Below, one piece after another: positions 26,004 through 38,850 of a stretch of DNA of 64,000 nt (positions are counted from its first letter, which is position 1; each line of letters starts with the position of its first letter). This stretch comes from Vanilla planifolia (Eukaryota; Streptophyta; Magnoliopsida; Asparagales; Orchidaceae): contig CM043874.1 in NCBI GenBank assembly GCA_023846275.1, forward strand, positions 21,447,130 to 21,511,129. Reading direction: 5' to 3'. Position numbers and translations under genes: made by a program. The notes beneath the pieces are model-generated. The model did no database searches. It was not told where the DNA came from and was given only the letters and a program-made list of their open reading frames with translations.

Positions 26004-27755
26004 TATTCATGAGAAGTGGAGATAGGATTTTGGAGGAAATGTGGGGTCGAAGTACCAACACATTCAAAAATTAGTATTCCTCCCAACTATGTTTTACAAA
26101 AGTTTGGTCAGCCACTTGAAGATTTTACAATTCCCTAATCTAGTGCACTCTCAAATTGCACTCTTTAGACCTTTGATCAGAACCTTTAACCATTATTCTC
26201 CCCATTGGCAATCCCAATCAAAACCTTACCACATTATAGAAGTTAACTTCCTTAGTTGGCAAGAACTAAATCACTCTCTTGCCCTTAGCAAGCTCGTTCC
26301 TACGAATAGCAAGGTACAACAACCCATGAATGTCATTTGTAAACTAAGGAGGCTCAATAACAAGCAAGGAAAATGATTGGATGAAAAGTGGAGAAAGGAT
26401 TTTTGAAGAAATGTGGGGTCGATGTACCATCACATTCAAAGATTAGTATTCTTCCCAAGTATACTATGGAGAAGTTTGGTAAGCCACTTGAAGATTTTAC
26501 AATTCCCTAGTCTAGTGCACTCTCAAATTGGGCTCTTTAGACCTTCGATCAGAACCTTTAACCATTACTCTCCCCATTGGCAATCCCAGTCAAAACCTTA
26601 CCACTTATAGAAGGTAACTTTCTTAGTTGGAAAGAACTGAATCACTCCCTTACCCTTAGCAAGCTCGTTCCTACAAATAGCAAGGTACAACAACCCATGA
26701 ACACCATTTTGTAAACTAAGGAGGCTCAATAGCAAGCAAGGAGAATAATTGGAGATGAATGGTTGTAATTGAGAAAAATCTTTTCTTTTCATGCTAGTGT
26801 CCTTGCCATCATGTACAACTAGTTTATAGCCCCTTCCACCCATTGCCTTGCCGACTACATGACATTGCTAAAGATGCTTAAGTTGGCCAAACCTTTAGAT
26901 ATCTTCTATGAGATCAAAACCATTGAACCCTTGCCATTTTTGGTGACAAATTTGGCATGTTTTTTAATCCTAATGCAAACAATGTCTAAGGACAAACACA
27001 CCATACATAACTAAAATCACCTATTGGTGACTTCTCAAGGCAACACTTAGCAATAATAACTCAATTATTGAGACGGGAGAGGTTGGTGGATTGAGGGGAA
27101 AGGGGAAGGGATGACATGCTACTACATGTATAGATAGAATACACTTTGCAACAGTTTATTCAACAAGTTAAAGATTTTATAGCTCACCAAACCACTGGAT
27201 TTTCAAATTACAATATTTAGACTTCCGACTTGAACCTTTGACTATTGTTCTCCCCTTATTAGCAAGCTTAGTTAACACCTTACCATTGTTATAGAAGTTT
27301 ACATAGTTTCCAAGAACTGAACAACTCCGTTGCCCTTTGCTATTGCCATGTTAAAGCAGTATTAAGTACCACAGGTAGATTGAGGAAACTCAACTGCAAG
27401 GAAAAAAGTGGTTGAAAGATCATTACAATGTAGGTGAATCTTTACTTTTCATGCTAATGCCCTCGTTTTCATGTAACACACGTCTAAAGCCACTTCTAAC
27501 CATTAATTAAACCAATTGTTACCTATTCTTAAAGATTCCTAGATTAGCCTTATCTAATGAAATATTTCATAAGCCCAAAACTATTTAGCCCTTATCATGA
27601 ATGGTAAAAAATTTAGCCTATTTTCTACATCTACTTGTAATCAATACCTAAGGACCAATATATGTTGTATCATTATAGTCAACTACAAGTGATTGCTTAA
27701 GATAACATTTTGTAATCTAACTTAAATTGAGGTAATTGAGAGCCTCATAGTGCTA
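26004..27755. repeat. Three-unit diverged tandem array
   Basis: A unit at 26041-26390 recurs at 26413-26750, 372 bp on, with high similarity. Shared landmarks are GTGGGGTCGA, CACTTGAAGATTTTACAATT and TTAGCAAGCTCGTTCC. A third, more diverged copy begins near 27080. The second and third copies share a longer unit of about 680 bp, which includes CTTTTCATGCTA at about 26785 and 27444. So an old ~680-bp duplication was followed by a younger ~372-bp partial one. The open frames inside the copies are not supported as genes. Confidence 0.85.
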
Positions 27756-28290
27756 GGATTACTCACTAAAATCCCAGCTTTTAAAGGCCACCAATCAAAT
27801 AAGTAATCCCCTTAGATCCTCTAATACTAAGAATATATCACTCAAAATCATCGAACACTAAGAGTTAAGGTGTCCCACTCTACCACACTGAGATAAGACC
27901 CAGATAAACCCTTATATTTAATATGCTAGAAAAGATTCTTATATACCACTAACCTATAATGTAAGCATGAGTGGCCTACTTAACTCGGCTCTCACATATT
28001 AGAGGGCAAATGTGACCGTCCTTAGGAAGGTCACGCACAGGCTAATCCATAGGGAGGAGTTAACATTTGAAATGTTTTTTGCAAGGTTATCCAAACTTCA
28101 ACAACATAAAGAAAGCTCAATAGCCTAATCCAAAAAGGAACAGAGATGCAAGTCAAAGACAATGAAGTGAAGGAGACCATAAATCTACCCTTAACTAAAT
28201 CCTAATACCATCCAACAAATGCCACACAAACTGATATCTCTATATCTCACTTTGTTTAATTGGCAAAGAAAGTAGTCACTTTTCACATAA

Positions 28291-28726
28291 AAAAGTCTAA
28301 AACTCTTACAATAAACCCACCTCTTATGGAGTTTAGTTAGAAGAAAATGATGACATTCCTTAACAGAAGAGTTTGTCAACTAACGTTGTTTCCAACTTAT
28401 ATACTTGTGCTAATTCATCCAATAACATCTCACCACCAAACCTGAAACTACTACCATTATTATCAAAAACAGGTAAGTCAATAAAACTATTCTAACAAGA
28501 AAAATTAAGTCAAAAACCCTTATAATAACCCCACCTTTTATGGAATTTATTTAGAAGAAAATGATATGGCATTCATCTATAGAAGGTTGTGCTGACTAAT
28601 GTGGCTTGCAACTTAGACTATACTAAATCTAATTCATCCAATAACATTTTACTATCAAACATGAAATCACTATCATCAATGTCAACAATAAGTAAACAAA
28701 ACTATTATACCAAGAAAAATTAAGTT
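28291..28726. repeat. Diverged tandem duplication, about 218-bp period
   Basis: Two adjacent copies, roughly 28291-28511 and 28512-28726. They share CTTA-AATAA-CCCACCT, TTAGAAGAAAATGAT, CTAATTCATCCAATAACAT and the end AAGAAAAATTAAGT. Non-coding, inside the inferred S10 intron. Confidence 0.85.
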
Positions 28727-28865
28727 AAATCTTTTGAATATATTCGTTACCTCAATCGTGTAACCTAAAAAAGCCTAGATGAGTCATTCCCACACATCGT
28801 TCAACTAAAGACAGATTAAAAAATTTTTGGCATGCTAAATAGAAGGGCTAACCTCCATAGATATG

Positions 28866-29150
28866 AAAAGTAACATTCGCTTCCAATTCGTCCACACCTA
28901 CTTGCGCGGGTGCTTCCCTCTAAGGCGGAACGCTCCCCTATCGATGCATTTTTACATCCCACAGCTTTGGCAGATCGCTCAGCCCCGTTCATCTTCGGCG
29001 CAAGGGCGCTCGATCCAGTAAGCTATTACGCACTATTTAAAGGATAGTTGCTTCTAGGCAAACCTCCTAGTTGTCTATGCACCCCCACCTCCTTTATCAC
29101 TGAGCGGTCATTTCGGGGCCTTAGCTGGTGATCTGAGCTGTTTCCCTCTG
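28866..29150 (-). pseudogene. Nuclear fragment of plastid 23S rRNA (NUPT)
   Basis: Read on the minus strand, about 280 bases follow the central part of plastid 23S rRNA. They run from AGAGGGAAACAGCTCAGATC through GACCGCTCAGTGATAAAGGA, TAGTGCGTAATAGCTTACTG and CCGAAGATGAACGGGGCT to GGGGAGCGTTCCGCCTTAGA and GAAGCACCCGCG. Differences from the plastid sequence as I remember it are mostly transitions of the C-to-T/G-to-A kind, expected for methylated, decaying nuclear DNA. Both ends stop abruptly and no other rRNA flanks it. It is a dead insertion, not a functional rRNA. It lies inside the inferred intron of the plastid S10 gene. Confidence 0.93.
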
Positions 29151-31077
29151 TTAAATTCCCATAGATGACACTTATACAAGGGCTGAGAGATTGATAATCC
29201 TTGAGCACATTATAATTAAAGCTAAGGCCCATGTAATTAATGCTAGGGCCACCATCTAGATGAATCTCTAATGTAGAGTTATTAATCATCTCATCAACGT
29301 TTGTTAAAAGCTTGAATATATAACGGAGCAAAAGACTCAACTGTAACAACAGTATTCACACGCACTCCAATTAAATCCAATTCCCCCATAAGGGTTGTCA
29401 CACCAAAGCAAGTGACAACAACAACAATAGCTCAATAATCCACAACAATATCATTGCTCTTCATGATTAACACTTCGAAACTTTCAACTCTCTTGTAGAG
29501 TTTCATTTCTCTTTTAATATTCTTTTATTTGTCATCTATGAGGTGCACAATAGAATTGACACAAGATGTTTCTAATCAAGTACCATCAACAACTACAACA
29601 TTAGAAAAGATGCCATCTAAGTTTATTACTCCCCCATGCAACAAAGATATAAAAAATGGGAGTCAAGATAAGGATAATCACAAAAGTTGAGCTAATAACT
29701 TCAATAGATGCCAAGCTAATCACCCGCATAAACGTCGAGCTTCTTCCTTGTTAGTGGTATTCTCTTACAACAAGGATTAACTGACACTCTTTTTACAATT
29801 TTTCCATGTCAGCACTCTAAAACTTCCCAACCACTATGGGAAAAAAAAGAACTAGCTAATGTCACACCATTATATGCAATGCTAATAATTTGACTTTATA
29901 AGAAAAAATGAAAACTCATTTGGAGATTTTTCATGCTAAATAACTACATCAAGAAAGTTGAGCATAATTATTTTTAGCTAGATGAATTACACTTTAGTCA
30001 TCAATAAGAAAAATTGAATAAATTAGGCTTCCATATCACACTATAATCTTCCACTATAATTACTCTAATTTAATATCCATCATTGCTAACACTACCTATT
30101 TGAGACAAATATCATCATGATACCTTTCAACCCCTTTCTACAATGTTCAACTTGGTATCTAATATAAAGATGCCACAGATTTGGATTGCATGATTGCATT
30201 CTCAACATCATGAATTCTCCACGACCCAAATTAACATAAATTATATATGTACAAACAACAACTATTTGTCTTTAGCCTGTCTAGCACACTTTCTATGGTG
30301 AAATAATACAAAATACCTTTCAACTATTCAAAAAAATCTGTTCAATAAATAAGCAGTTGCACATGCATTCTGCAATTTGCTGTTCCTGATCAAATCCGAT
30401 TCAACTTATTAACATTGAGCAAACACAGGACTGACATGATTTGATGCTCATGGTTTATAAAAATAAGATGTAACAACAATATAATTGCATGATTTTAATT
30501 ATTTAGCTCCACTATGCAGTTTATTGCATATTTTATCATATTGAGACACTTGATATCAAATTGTTACATGCATCAAGTTCAGATATGGCCAACAATCCTT
30601 CTCTCAGCAAAATTTAATATTATAATAACCAGTAAAAGCTATGTTCAAGTAATTCACAAGAAACACCTTAAAGCAATACTGCAAAGTTTGTCAAGTTCAA
30701 AATAAAGCATTTTAACAGATGTATGGTACATTAACATCCTATCAGAGGAAACCCTTGAATCTTACGGAATTGGCTTAAAGGTTTAGGTGGATGTTATTTG
30801 CAGAGAGAAAAATCAAGCTATTAAGCATAAAAATGGATCTAATCACCAATCTTCCCTTCTATTCAATTCAAAGCAGACATATCAACTTAAAGACCTCAAT
30901 GGGAGAATGTACACTAAATATTATTTGAGAATCGGAAAGGAATCAAATTGAGCAATGAAAAGTGATATGATTTTGCAAATAAACGGGAAAGGCATTACCC
31001 TTCCAGAAGCCTCATCAATCAATAAACATTCTCAAAATCATTTCACCAAACTTGACGCAATCAAAACCTATCAGTAC

Positions 31078-31427
31078 CTGATCACCATTTCTTTCAATGG
31101 CCAACGGAGACTGCTCGGATCCCTCGACCTTTGTAGATGAACATACGAACGATGAGTTTACTGATATTCTAATGCAAAGAGGAACGAAGCAAGACAAATA
31201 CAAGAAACCTCTAAACCAGCGGGGTCTTCAGAGCCAGATAAGGTTTCCTGTGTCTCTATGAGTTCAGACGACGCGAAGGCAATGAGCGAAGGTGTGCGAC
31301 AGCTGACAGAGGTAAACGGCTTGGACGAGTGTAAAGCAAATGAGAGAGAAGGCCTAGATTTGGAGGAAACAGAGTTGCAGACCGGTAGAAGATAGAACGC
31401 AGAGGGGAGTGTAGAACAGCTCGCCAT
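31078..31427 (-). CDS. PRPS10: Plastid S10, inferred exons 1 and 2 (transit peptide and linker)
   Basis: The ATG at 31427 opens MASCSTLPSAFYLLPVCNSV and continues as a Ser-rich stretch with few acidic residues, typical of a plastid transit peptide. A change to an acidic linker (ELIETQETL...SEDPAGLE) follows. Exon 1 is 31427-31209 (73 codons). An 80-nt intron with a GT start and an AAG acceptor leads to exon 2, 31128-31078, encoding VEGSEQSPLAIERNGDQ. That exon ends at a strong CAG|GTACTG donor. All junctions are phase 0, as is the 20997 exon. Joined, the product is 194 aa, close to the length I recall for plant plastid S10 precursors. The link to exon 3 across 10 kb is inference. The alternative is that this is the first exon of an unrelated plastid-targeted protein. 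Confidence 0.65.
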
Positions 31428-31560
31428 AAAGATGATTCCGGAGGCCCAACAACTGCGCCACTCGCTCTTGCCGCCTTATCCAATAAGACACGGAGGTCAG
31501 AAGCCGGGCGGCATGGATGGGCTCCAAGTCGTATGACCTAAACATGAGATCGACCCGACA
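31428..31560 (-). promoter_or_regulatory. Upstream region of the putative S10 gene with site II-like motifs
   Basis: TGGGCC on the minus strand (31448-31443) and TGGGCT on the plus strand (31518-31523) match the TGGGCY site II element often found upstream of plant ribosomal-protein and organelle-protein genes. An inverted CCAAT (ATTGG) lies near 31480. The region is a GC-rich island against AT-rich flanks. No TATA box was recognised. The motifs are short, so this is only supportive. Confidence 0.45.
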
Positions 31561-33949
31561 ACTCGCTTATCAATGTGACACCACACGCTTTATGCCTTCA
31601 TTTCCCGTTATTTTTCAGGAATTTATTTTGTTTGACTTTTGAGTTGATTTGTCCAAATTAAATATGTTTTATCTAATTTTTTACTTGTTGATTAAGAAAA
31701 CAATTTAATCTGCTACAATAAAAATCAATAATATTCATAAAAAGTGGAACGTGATCTTAATATTTCACATAAACATTTTTTTGTATTTATTTATTTACCA
31801 ATTTTGATTATATTAGAGAATCTATGATATTATATTGTAATTAGACATATTGTTGTGAGCATGCATAGTGTGAAGGGATACAATTATGTTCTAAACAATG
31901 AGTTTAAGATTTATATCATGGACTCAAAGAATCAATACAAAGAAGGTTATGATTTATACCACAATCATATGAGTGTAATGCTAATGGCATATGAATATGA
32001 AAAAAAATTATCTTAATTTATTTTATAAGTAAAAATATTTTTGAGTGAATCAATGGCATACAAAATTATTAATATTTATAAACATGATAAAACGTTTTCT
32101 ACGAATCATTAAAAACACCATTCAAGCAAAGTAATACATGTAAAATAATGACAATGATGACATTTAAGGGTTCTTTGTCTAAATAGTGAATAAAGTTTTA
32201 CTGATCATGATGACAATCATGTAAAGTAGTTGTAATCATAAAATTCATGTGAAGTAATTTTAACCATAACATTTAGAAGTTATTTATTTGAAGAAAAAAT
32301 AGATTTTCATTAACCAATATTGTTGTGTTGTTATGTTTATTTACTTTATACAAATGAGTTTCTAGTCATGTGGAGGGATCCAATTTCTTAATCTCAAAAT
32401 TCTTGTATGATTTAAAAAGATAAAACTTATAAAGTTCATTTCATCACCTATTATTTGTAAATATTAATCACGTTAGTGAATTATTGGAGATAAATTATCA
32501 ATGCAATTTTTTGTTTGTTTCAATAGGATTTTTTTTTGTTATAAAATATAGATTTCGTTACTTCATGTTCTTTCATCATTTTTTTTATCTTTGTTGGTGT
32601 TTTAAGATGTGATATAAGTTTTTTATAATTTTCAGATTAAAACTTTTTATTACTTTTATTAACCTTTTTATTTTTTAAAAAAATAATTGAAAATGATCAT
32701 TATTATAGACCTAATCATATAATGGGAGCAATTACATCACCTTTGTACATACAAACCAATTTATGATAATTTTAAGAAAAAAAATTATTACCCACAAGGC
32801 ATGACCCAAAGGGGAGGATAAAATGACACAAGATCATTAGACTTGATTAAATTATTTATAAGGTTTTTCTCACTTCTCTTGATTTAAGTTAAAATCAACT
32901 AAAAAAAATATTTGTAGATTTTATAGCTTGATGCCTAAGGTTCTTTTAATACATAAATTTGTGAATTTCAAAGAGAATATATTGATGTTTCAAAATACAC
33001 TTTATTTATATTTTTATAAGAGGGATTAAGTACTTAGGGCTTCAAACAACCGGTTAGCCAAATTCCAACACTCAAACAACTTTTTGCAATTTTTAAATCT
33101 TATAATTTTGCATCATATTATAGAATTTAGTATTTAAATACAATATAAAAAATATATTTTATGAACTTTGAGATTGCAACAAGTGGATGTTTTAGATTTA
33201 GATCCAAATATGGCACTCAACAATATATTCAATTATAGACTTCCAAAATTTTTTAATTCTTGCAAAAAAACAATTTGACATTACAAGCTAAGTACCTTGA
33301 AAGCTTAAGATTTGCAAAATATATAAATAAATAAATATTTTATGTCATTTTGAAAGATATTGTAAAACTATCATAAAATCCTACTATGTTTCTTAAATAA
33401 AAATTGATCAAAGAATTATCAAACCTAACCTTCAAATCATTCAAAAAGTAAAATGATTCATCTTACAAAGACTCTAAAGTTTGCATCTAAACACAAATAA
33501 ATAAATTATAAATTTACAATCTAATTGACCTTCAATTTTGAATTAACAAGAATGTTCATAATAGATCTCATTCCATGAGAAATGAACGTTAATCTACATA
33601 AGCATCATAAAAAATTTCTCATAAGAAGAAGAGACAAATAGGAGAAATAAAACATCTAAACCCTCGACACAATGTAATACTAAATAAAATAGTTGAAATA
33701 TGATCATCATACTTTAAAAGAGTCAAGATGTAAACACATAAGAAGTTGGGATTAGGTGAAATTAGAATAAAAAAGACATGCTTCTAAGGTAGATGAATAT
33801 TACAGCAAACCAAGTTAAGGTGTTTGCCTTGACTTGAAACTTTTAAAGGTGTTTAGTTACAATAGTTAGGTTAATTAAAACTAAGATAGGTTTTTTATTT
33901 TATTATTATTATATTAATTAATTATTTATTTATTATAATATATATTTTT
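31561..33949. other. AT-rich intergenic region
   Basis: No gene or RNA is supported and no sustained reading frame was seen. Confidence 0.55.
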
Positions 33950-34367
33950 AATAAATTATTAAAAAATGATTTTTAAAGATATGATTAAGAATAAAATGAT
34001 TCTTTAAATAATAAAGATAAGATCAAGATTTTAGAATCATAATATTTTTTAAGATAGTTAATTTAAATAAAATTTAATTTTTATGTCTTGTAATAATGAT
34101 TTTAATCAAGTTTAATATTATGATTATAGTAAAAGTAAAATATCTAAAATTAAATTAAAAGTATTTCTCCTTTTGTTATGATACTCTAACCTAAATGATC
34201 TTAATGGGATTCACATTTAATCCTCTTTTTTTAAGTTTTCCCAAATAACACGAGCATCAACTATTTAAAATTTAAAAATTTACTTAAACAAATTTATTAA
34301 AAATATTTAGGATTTATTATTATCAAACAAATTACTATAGTTAAGGATCAACAATAAACTTATAATG
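33950..34367. repeat. Dispersed repeat, copy 1
   Basis: About 410 bases that align along their length with 56535-56943 in the same orientation. Shared landmarks are TAGTTAATTTAAATAAAA, GATTTTAATCAAG/GGTTTTAATCAAG, CTATTTAAAATTTAA/CTATCTAAAATTTAA and AAATTTATTAAAAATA. Non-coding. It ends about 170 bases before recognisable LINE sequence. Confidence 0.75.
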
Positions 34368-34539
34368 CCTCCCTCAATATAGCTATGGCTCTCATCCTAA
34401 ATCATAAGATTTAATTATTGGTTTTACTTGAACCAATGGTAAATGAATCCAAAGTCTCAGCCTTTTCTTATGAATTGGGATTTAATAATGACATCCATAA
34501 CCAATCAAACAAGATATAGATTATTTTGAGTGATTAGTT

Positions 34540-37500
34540 TCAAGTATACATCATTTGTAATTTAGATTAGTTCATTCTTATGAAGGTTAAAATAAGCAAT
34601 TTAGAAAACATTGTTTTCATGCCAATTTTGCATGCAAAACACATTAGACATGAAAGGTTAACTTTGTGTTAATAATTGTCACTAAATAATTGATGGCTTG
34701 TGGGAGGTGATTTTAATATTATAACAAATTTAGATGAATACTTGGGTCCAGCCACTTAGGACTTTAAAACAATGGAGACTTCCAATTGTTCATTAAGAAC
34801 CCATCTCTAATTTAGCCATAGAGTTATAAGAAGTTCCTTCATGTGGCATGAAAAATAAATGAAACACTTCTTTGAAAATGCTTGACTATATTATTATGTA
34901 ATGAAAGCTAGTTATTTCTATTTCTTAACTTCTCGATGCAACATTTAAGTAGGTTGACATCAAATAATGTGTCGATTTTACTTAAAGTGTAACCCCTGTA
35001 AAAGAAAGTCTTGCCAATTTAGTGTATGTACATGTGGTTTTAATGTGCTACTTTCAAAGACACTATTAAAGAAGATTGAGATCTTCTTATAATAATGATA
35101 GATATGCATAAATTTTGGGCAAAATTAATAAGACTGAAAATGCATCTAAAATAATGAAACAAGGAAATATTTGACAATATTTTTGGCAGTCAAAAAGAAG
35201 TTAAGGAGGCAATTAAGTTACTAGAAGAGTAATATGATAAATTTTTAATTGAGGACAATAGGATGAAGTGGTCTAAGGTATAAGGAGATCTTATTAGATG
35301 TCAAGTCAAGAGGAATAGTATTGGAAACAAAATGTAGATGTTATGTAGCTGAGGAAAGGTAGCTCAAATACAAAATTCTTAGACTCCTTAGTTATGACTA
35401 AAAGAGCTGCTATCAATTAATAAGATTCATAATAAAAAAATCTATTTGATTGAAGACATAGATTAGATAAGTTTAGAGGTTATCCAATACCATCAATTTA
35501 TTTATTTAACCCAAGCGAGTCTAGCATTGTGAAGGTTTTTCAAATTTTATTACAAAACATTTCTTGTCTTATAAATAAGGATCAAAGCAATTCTATCATA
35601 TAAGAGGTTTCCATGGAAACAATTAAGAGAGTTGTCAAAGGATTGAACTATAATAGTTTAGTGGGTATAGATGGATTTATAAGACCATTCTATAGACATT
35701 ACTATCATTACTCAGGTTTTGCTAAAAAAGCTTAAGATTTCTTTAAGGGGGGAGTTCAATTCCTCAATCTATCATAAGTGCCAGGATAATCCTAATTCTT
35801 AAATTAGACTTAACATACTCTTTTAAAAATTTCAAGCCTATCAACTAGTGTAATTTTTAAGCAAGTTCCTTACAAAAGTATTGGTCAATAGAGCCACCAA
35901 TATTTTGTAAGAAATTATTTCTCCTAAATTTTTTGCATTTGTCAAGGGTAGAAATGTACTAAATAACCTCTTTATGGTACAAGAAATGGTTAATTACATC
36001 ATCCACAAAGATATTTACTAGAATCTCATTTTGAAACTAGATATTTAAGTAGTTATTGATAAGCTCAAATAGAGTTTCCTTTTTTATGTTGCTAGAGGCA
36101 TTCAATACTTTATACTTTTGGTTAAAAATTACCTTCATTTTAATCAATTTTTTGTGGTGATAAATGATTATTCTTATGACTTCTTCAACGCTAATCATGA
36201 GATAATGCAAGGTAACCCATTTTTCCTAACTCTATTTATCATGATTGTAGAAGCTTTAAGCCACAAAATCAAGATGCAGCACTCACAATGCAAAGTTGAT
36301 GACTTTTTTATGCCAAGTGGGTGCCCATCAATTACTCATCTATTCTTTATTAATGACATAATTATATTCACTATAGAAAGGAACTCCTTTATATATAATC
36401 TTATGGAATTTTTATAGACTTATAAATAAGGTTCAGGTTAAAACATAAACTATTCAAAAAAAGTATGCTTATTATTTCTCACAACATTATAAAATAGAAA
36501 TTAAACTCAATAAGAATGTAGATAGGCTTTCTCTAAGGAACCCTATCTTTCAAGCACTTGGGAATTATAATCTTTAAGGGACTTCAATATATCGTCCTCT
36601 AATAAACAAATTAATTAAAAGGGTATATAGCTAGAATTACAAATGTTTATCAAAAGGTGATAAGCTAATCCTTATAATGAGTATTTTGAACTCCATTCCC
36701 ACACATATATTGATGGTTCTAGACCAGCCTAAGAGTGTGGTGAAACATATTGAAAAGGCATTGGCCAACTTCATTTAGAGAAGCCTTAACAATCTTAATG
36801 GGTGTCATTAGACCTCCTGGAAGAAAATAACTTTCTTAGTTGAGAAGAATAGACTAAAGGTAAAGAAAATAGCTATAAGAATCAAAACATTTACATGAAA
36901 ACTATGGTGATCATATTATTTCCCCAACTCTTTTGTGGGTGAGATTCATGAGAGTTTATATGATAGTTGCTTTGAAAACCTACTTGATAAAACAAGTGTA
37001 AGAAACATTAGCATGGTACAAAATGTTGAAATTATTTAACTTTCTTCAAGAAGTAGAGTTCTTGAATTTTGAGAATATCTAAAAATTTCTTTGTTCCCTT
37101 CAAGTTGCTCGAAAATTTAGTGCTAGCAAAGCATATGAAAAGCTTCGCAAAACAAATCCCACTGGATCTAAATCAACAAATTTATAGAATAAGAAAATTT
37201 CAATCAAAATATAAATTCTACTTTAGCAATTATTTAACCAAACATTAGCTTTTTCCTCTCCATTAAGGAAGCTTGGATCTGAACTTCCCTCTTAATGCCC
37301 ATACTATGCACATGAAGATGAACCAATCCATTTCTTTATGGATTGCTTAGTCACCAACAACATTTAGAATTAGGTTAAGAAAAAACTAGTGATGATTTCC
37401 AACAACAACAATGTGTAATTTAGCAAAATTTACGCATGTTGAACCAAGAAAAACCCTTCCCAGATTTGTGTAATTGCATTAATACGTCATGCCATAATTT

Positions 37501-37700
37501 TTTGAGAGATTTGGAAAACTTGCACAATAGGCATCTTTGATGATAAAACAAAATCTTCTTCACAATTGATTAATTTAGTCAATTCTTATTTATTTAGGAT
37601 TTTTCAAGCATTTCTTATTGAAGCTAGCTATAAGATAGAGGTTATTCTTCACAATTCAAGGTTTGATTTCTCATTTTTAATTTCAAAGCCATCTTCATAG
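34540..37700 (+). mobile_element. Decayed L1-type LINE, ORF2 region only
   Basis: Translated pieces in changing frames follow plant L1 ORF2 in order. The endonuclease motif WLVGGDFN is at 34694-34717. A linker resembling KEIFDNIFGSQKEVKEAIK follows near 35165. Reverse transcriptase pieces are VKGRN near 35940 and HKIKMQHSQC...LFFINDIIIF at 36260-36370, where the family's F/YADD box reads FIND. KGDKLILIMSILNSIP lies near 36650, and a zf-RVT-like stretch near 37110-37370. Stops and frameshifts are numerous and ORF1 is not recognised, so it is an old, inactive copy. The 3' end and poly(A) tail could not be fixed. Confidence 0.85.
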
Positions 37701-38850
37701 CTAATCGAGTGAAATCATTAACTCAATTGTGGTAGAGGTAGATGATCATCTCATGTTATATAAGGTATGATGCATCAACCTAGTGATTATTCCTAGTACT
37801 ATAATGAGGAAAATTTGGATAATTTTGCTATTTTCCAACTGTTTATACAATATAATAAGAATCATTGTATTATGCAAAACTTTTGCTATTCACAATGACA
37901 TACCTTCACCTTAAGGTGATACGTACCATCTTTGCATCATACAAAAACCTTCAATGTTCAAAAAGTCATTGTAATAGTAAAGTCACTTCAACTTTTCCCC
38001 ACAGTATGGCCAAGTATGTGACATCAATCTGAACATAGTTCTTTGAAAACTTATGATAATTTTTAGTTATCAATTCAGATGAGTATGCTTTATTACTATT
38101 ATTGTTGTTCAAATATGGACATCATCATTATATAATGACACTAGCAATAACCACATTAGATATATACATCTTACCAACAATCATATTATCCATATATAGA
38201 TACCTTATATCTTCAATTCAGACATGTTTTGTGGAGGCTTTTACTATTCATATTTTGCTATCTTTGTATTACGACAACACTTTCAGGGCCTACATAGGTT
38301 ATGTATACTCAGAGAAAATAAAATCAACATGATTATATTGTCACTATTGTGAATTCCACTGGAATGGACTAACACATTAGATCACTCAGGTGATTATGCA
38401 TTAGCTAGCTATGATTCTCTTTATTTACTATATCAGACATTTATGTTGCTTATGTGTCGATACTATTAAGTGTTAGAGTACAACATTCTTCAACAAAAGC
38501 TCTTGTTAGTTAAATTAGACAAACATAACACATAGTTCATGGGTGTGAGCTAATGGAAACAAGTTGGATTAGACCATTTGACTACAATAGTTGAATTAAA
38601 TCAAATCAAACTAGACATCAAATTATATCAATCAAAGAAAATCTAAAATTAGTTGCATGGAATAAATATTTTATTAAAAATATATATGTAAAAAACAATA
38701 AAATAATCCTAATTGAAATCATTTAAAATCATAAATAATTACTATTATATTTATATAATAATTATCATATTTATCTATCTATATTCAATACAAAAATGCC
38801 TTGATCACTTTCTTTCTCTTTAAGGTTACCCACAATGCTATACATGCACA
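37701..38850. other. AT-rich sequence without supported features
   Basis: No gene, RNA or defined element. It may include the unrecognised 3' tail of the LINE to its left. Confidence 0.5.

Larger units (their letters stand above)
20998..31077 (-). other. Inferred 10.1-kb intron of the plastid S10 gene
   Basis: If the 5' exons at 31.1-31.4 kb belong to the S10 gene, the intron between CAG|GTACTG (donor at 31077) and the 20998 acceptor is 10,080 nt. Both ends are phase 0. It contains no intact gene that I can see. It does hold the tandem repeats at 26.0-27.75 kb and 28.3-28.7 kb and the plastid 23S rRNA fragment at 28.9-29.15 kb. Other stretches (21.0-26.0 kb and 29.4-31.0 kb) are AT-rich with short frames only. 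Confidence 0.6.

Noticed and set aside
26041-26843. Open frames in the tandem repeats (111, 65 and 81 codons)
   Set aside because: Frame and length are not preserved between the repeat copies, and no family is recognised.
29026-29349. 107-codon minus-strand frame
   Set aside because: About a third of it is translated plastid 23S rRNA. It is not a protein gene.
31256-31545. 75- and 63-codon minus-strand frames beside the putative S10 first exon
   Set aside because: They overlap the transit-peptide exon and its leader in other frames. The 31427 start has a plant-like MAS N-terminus and correct splice phase.
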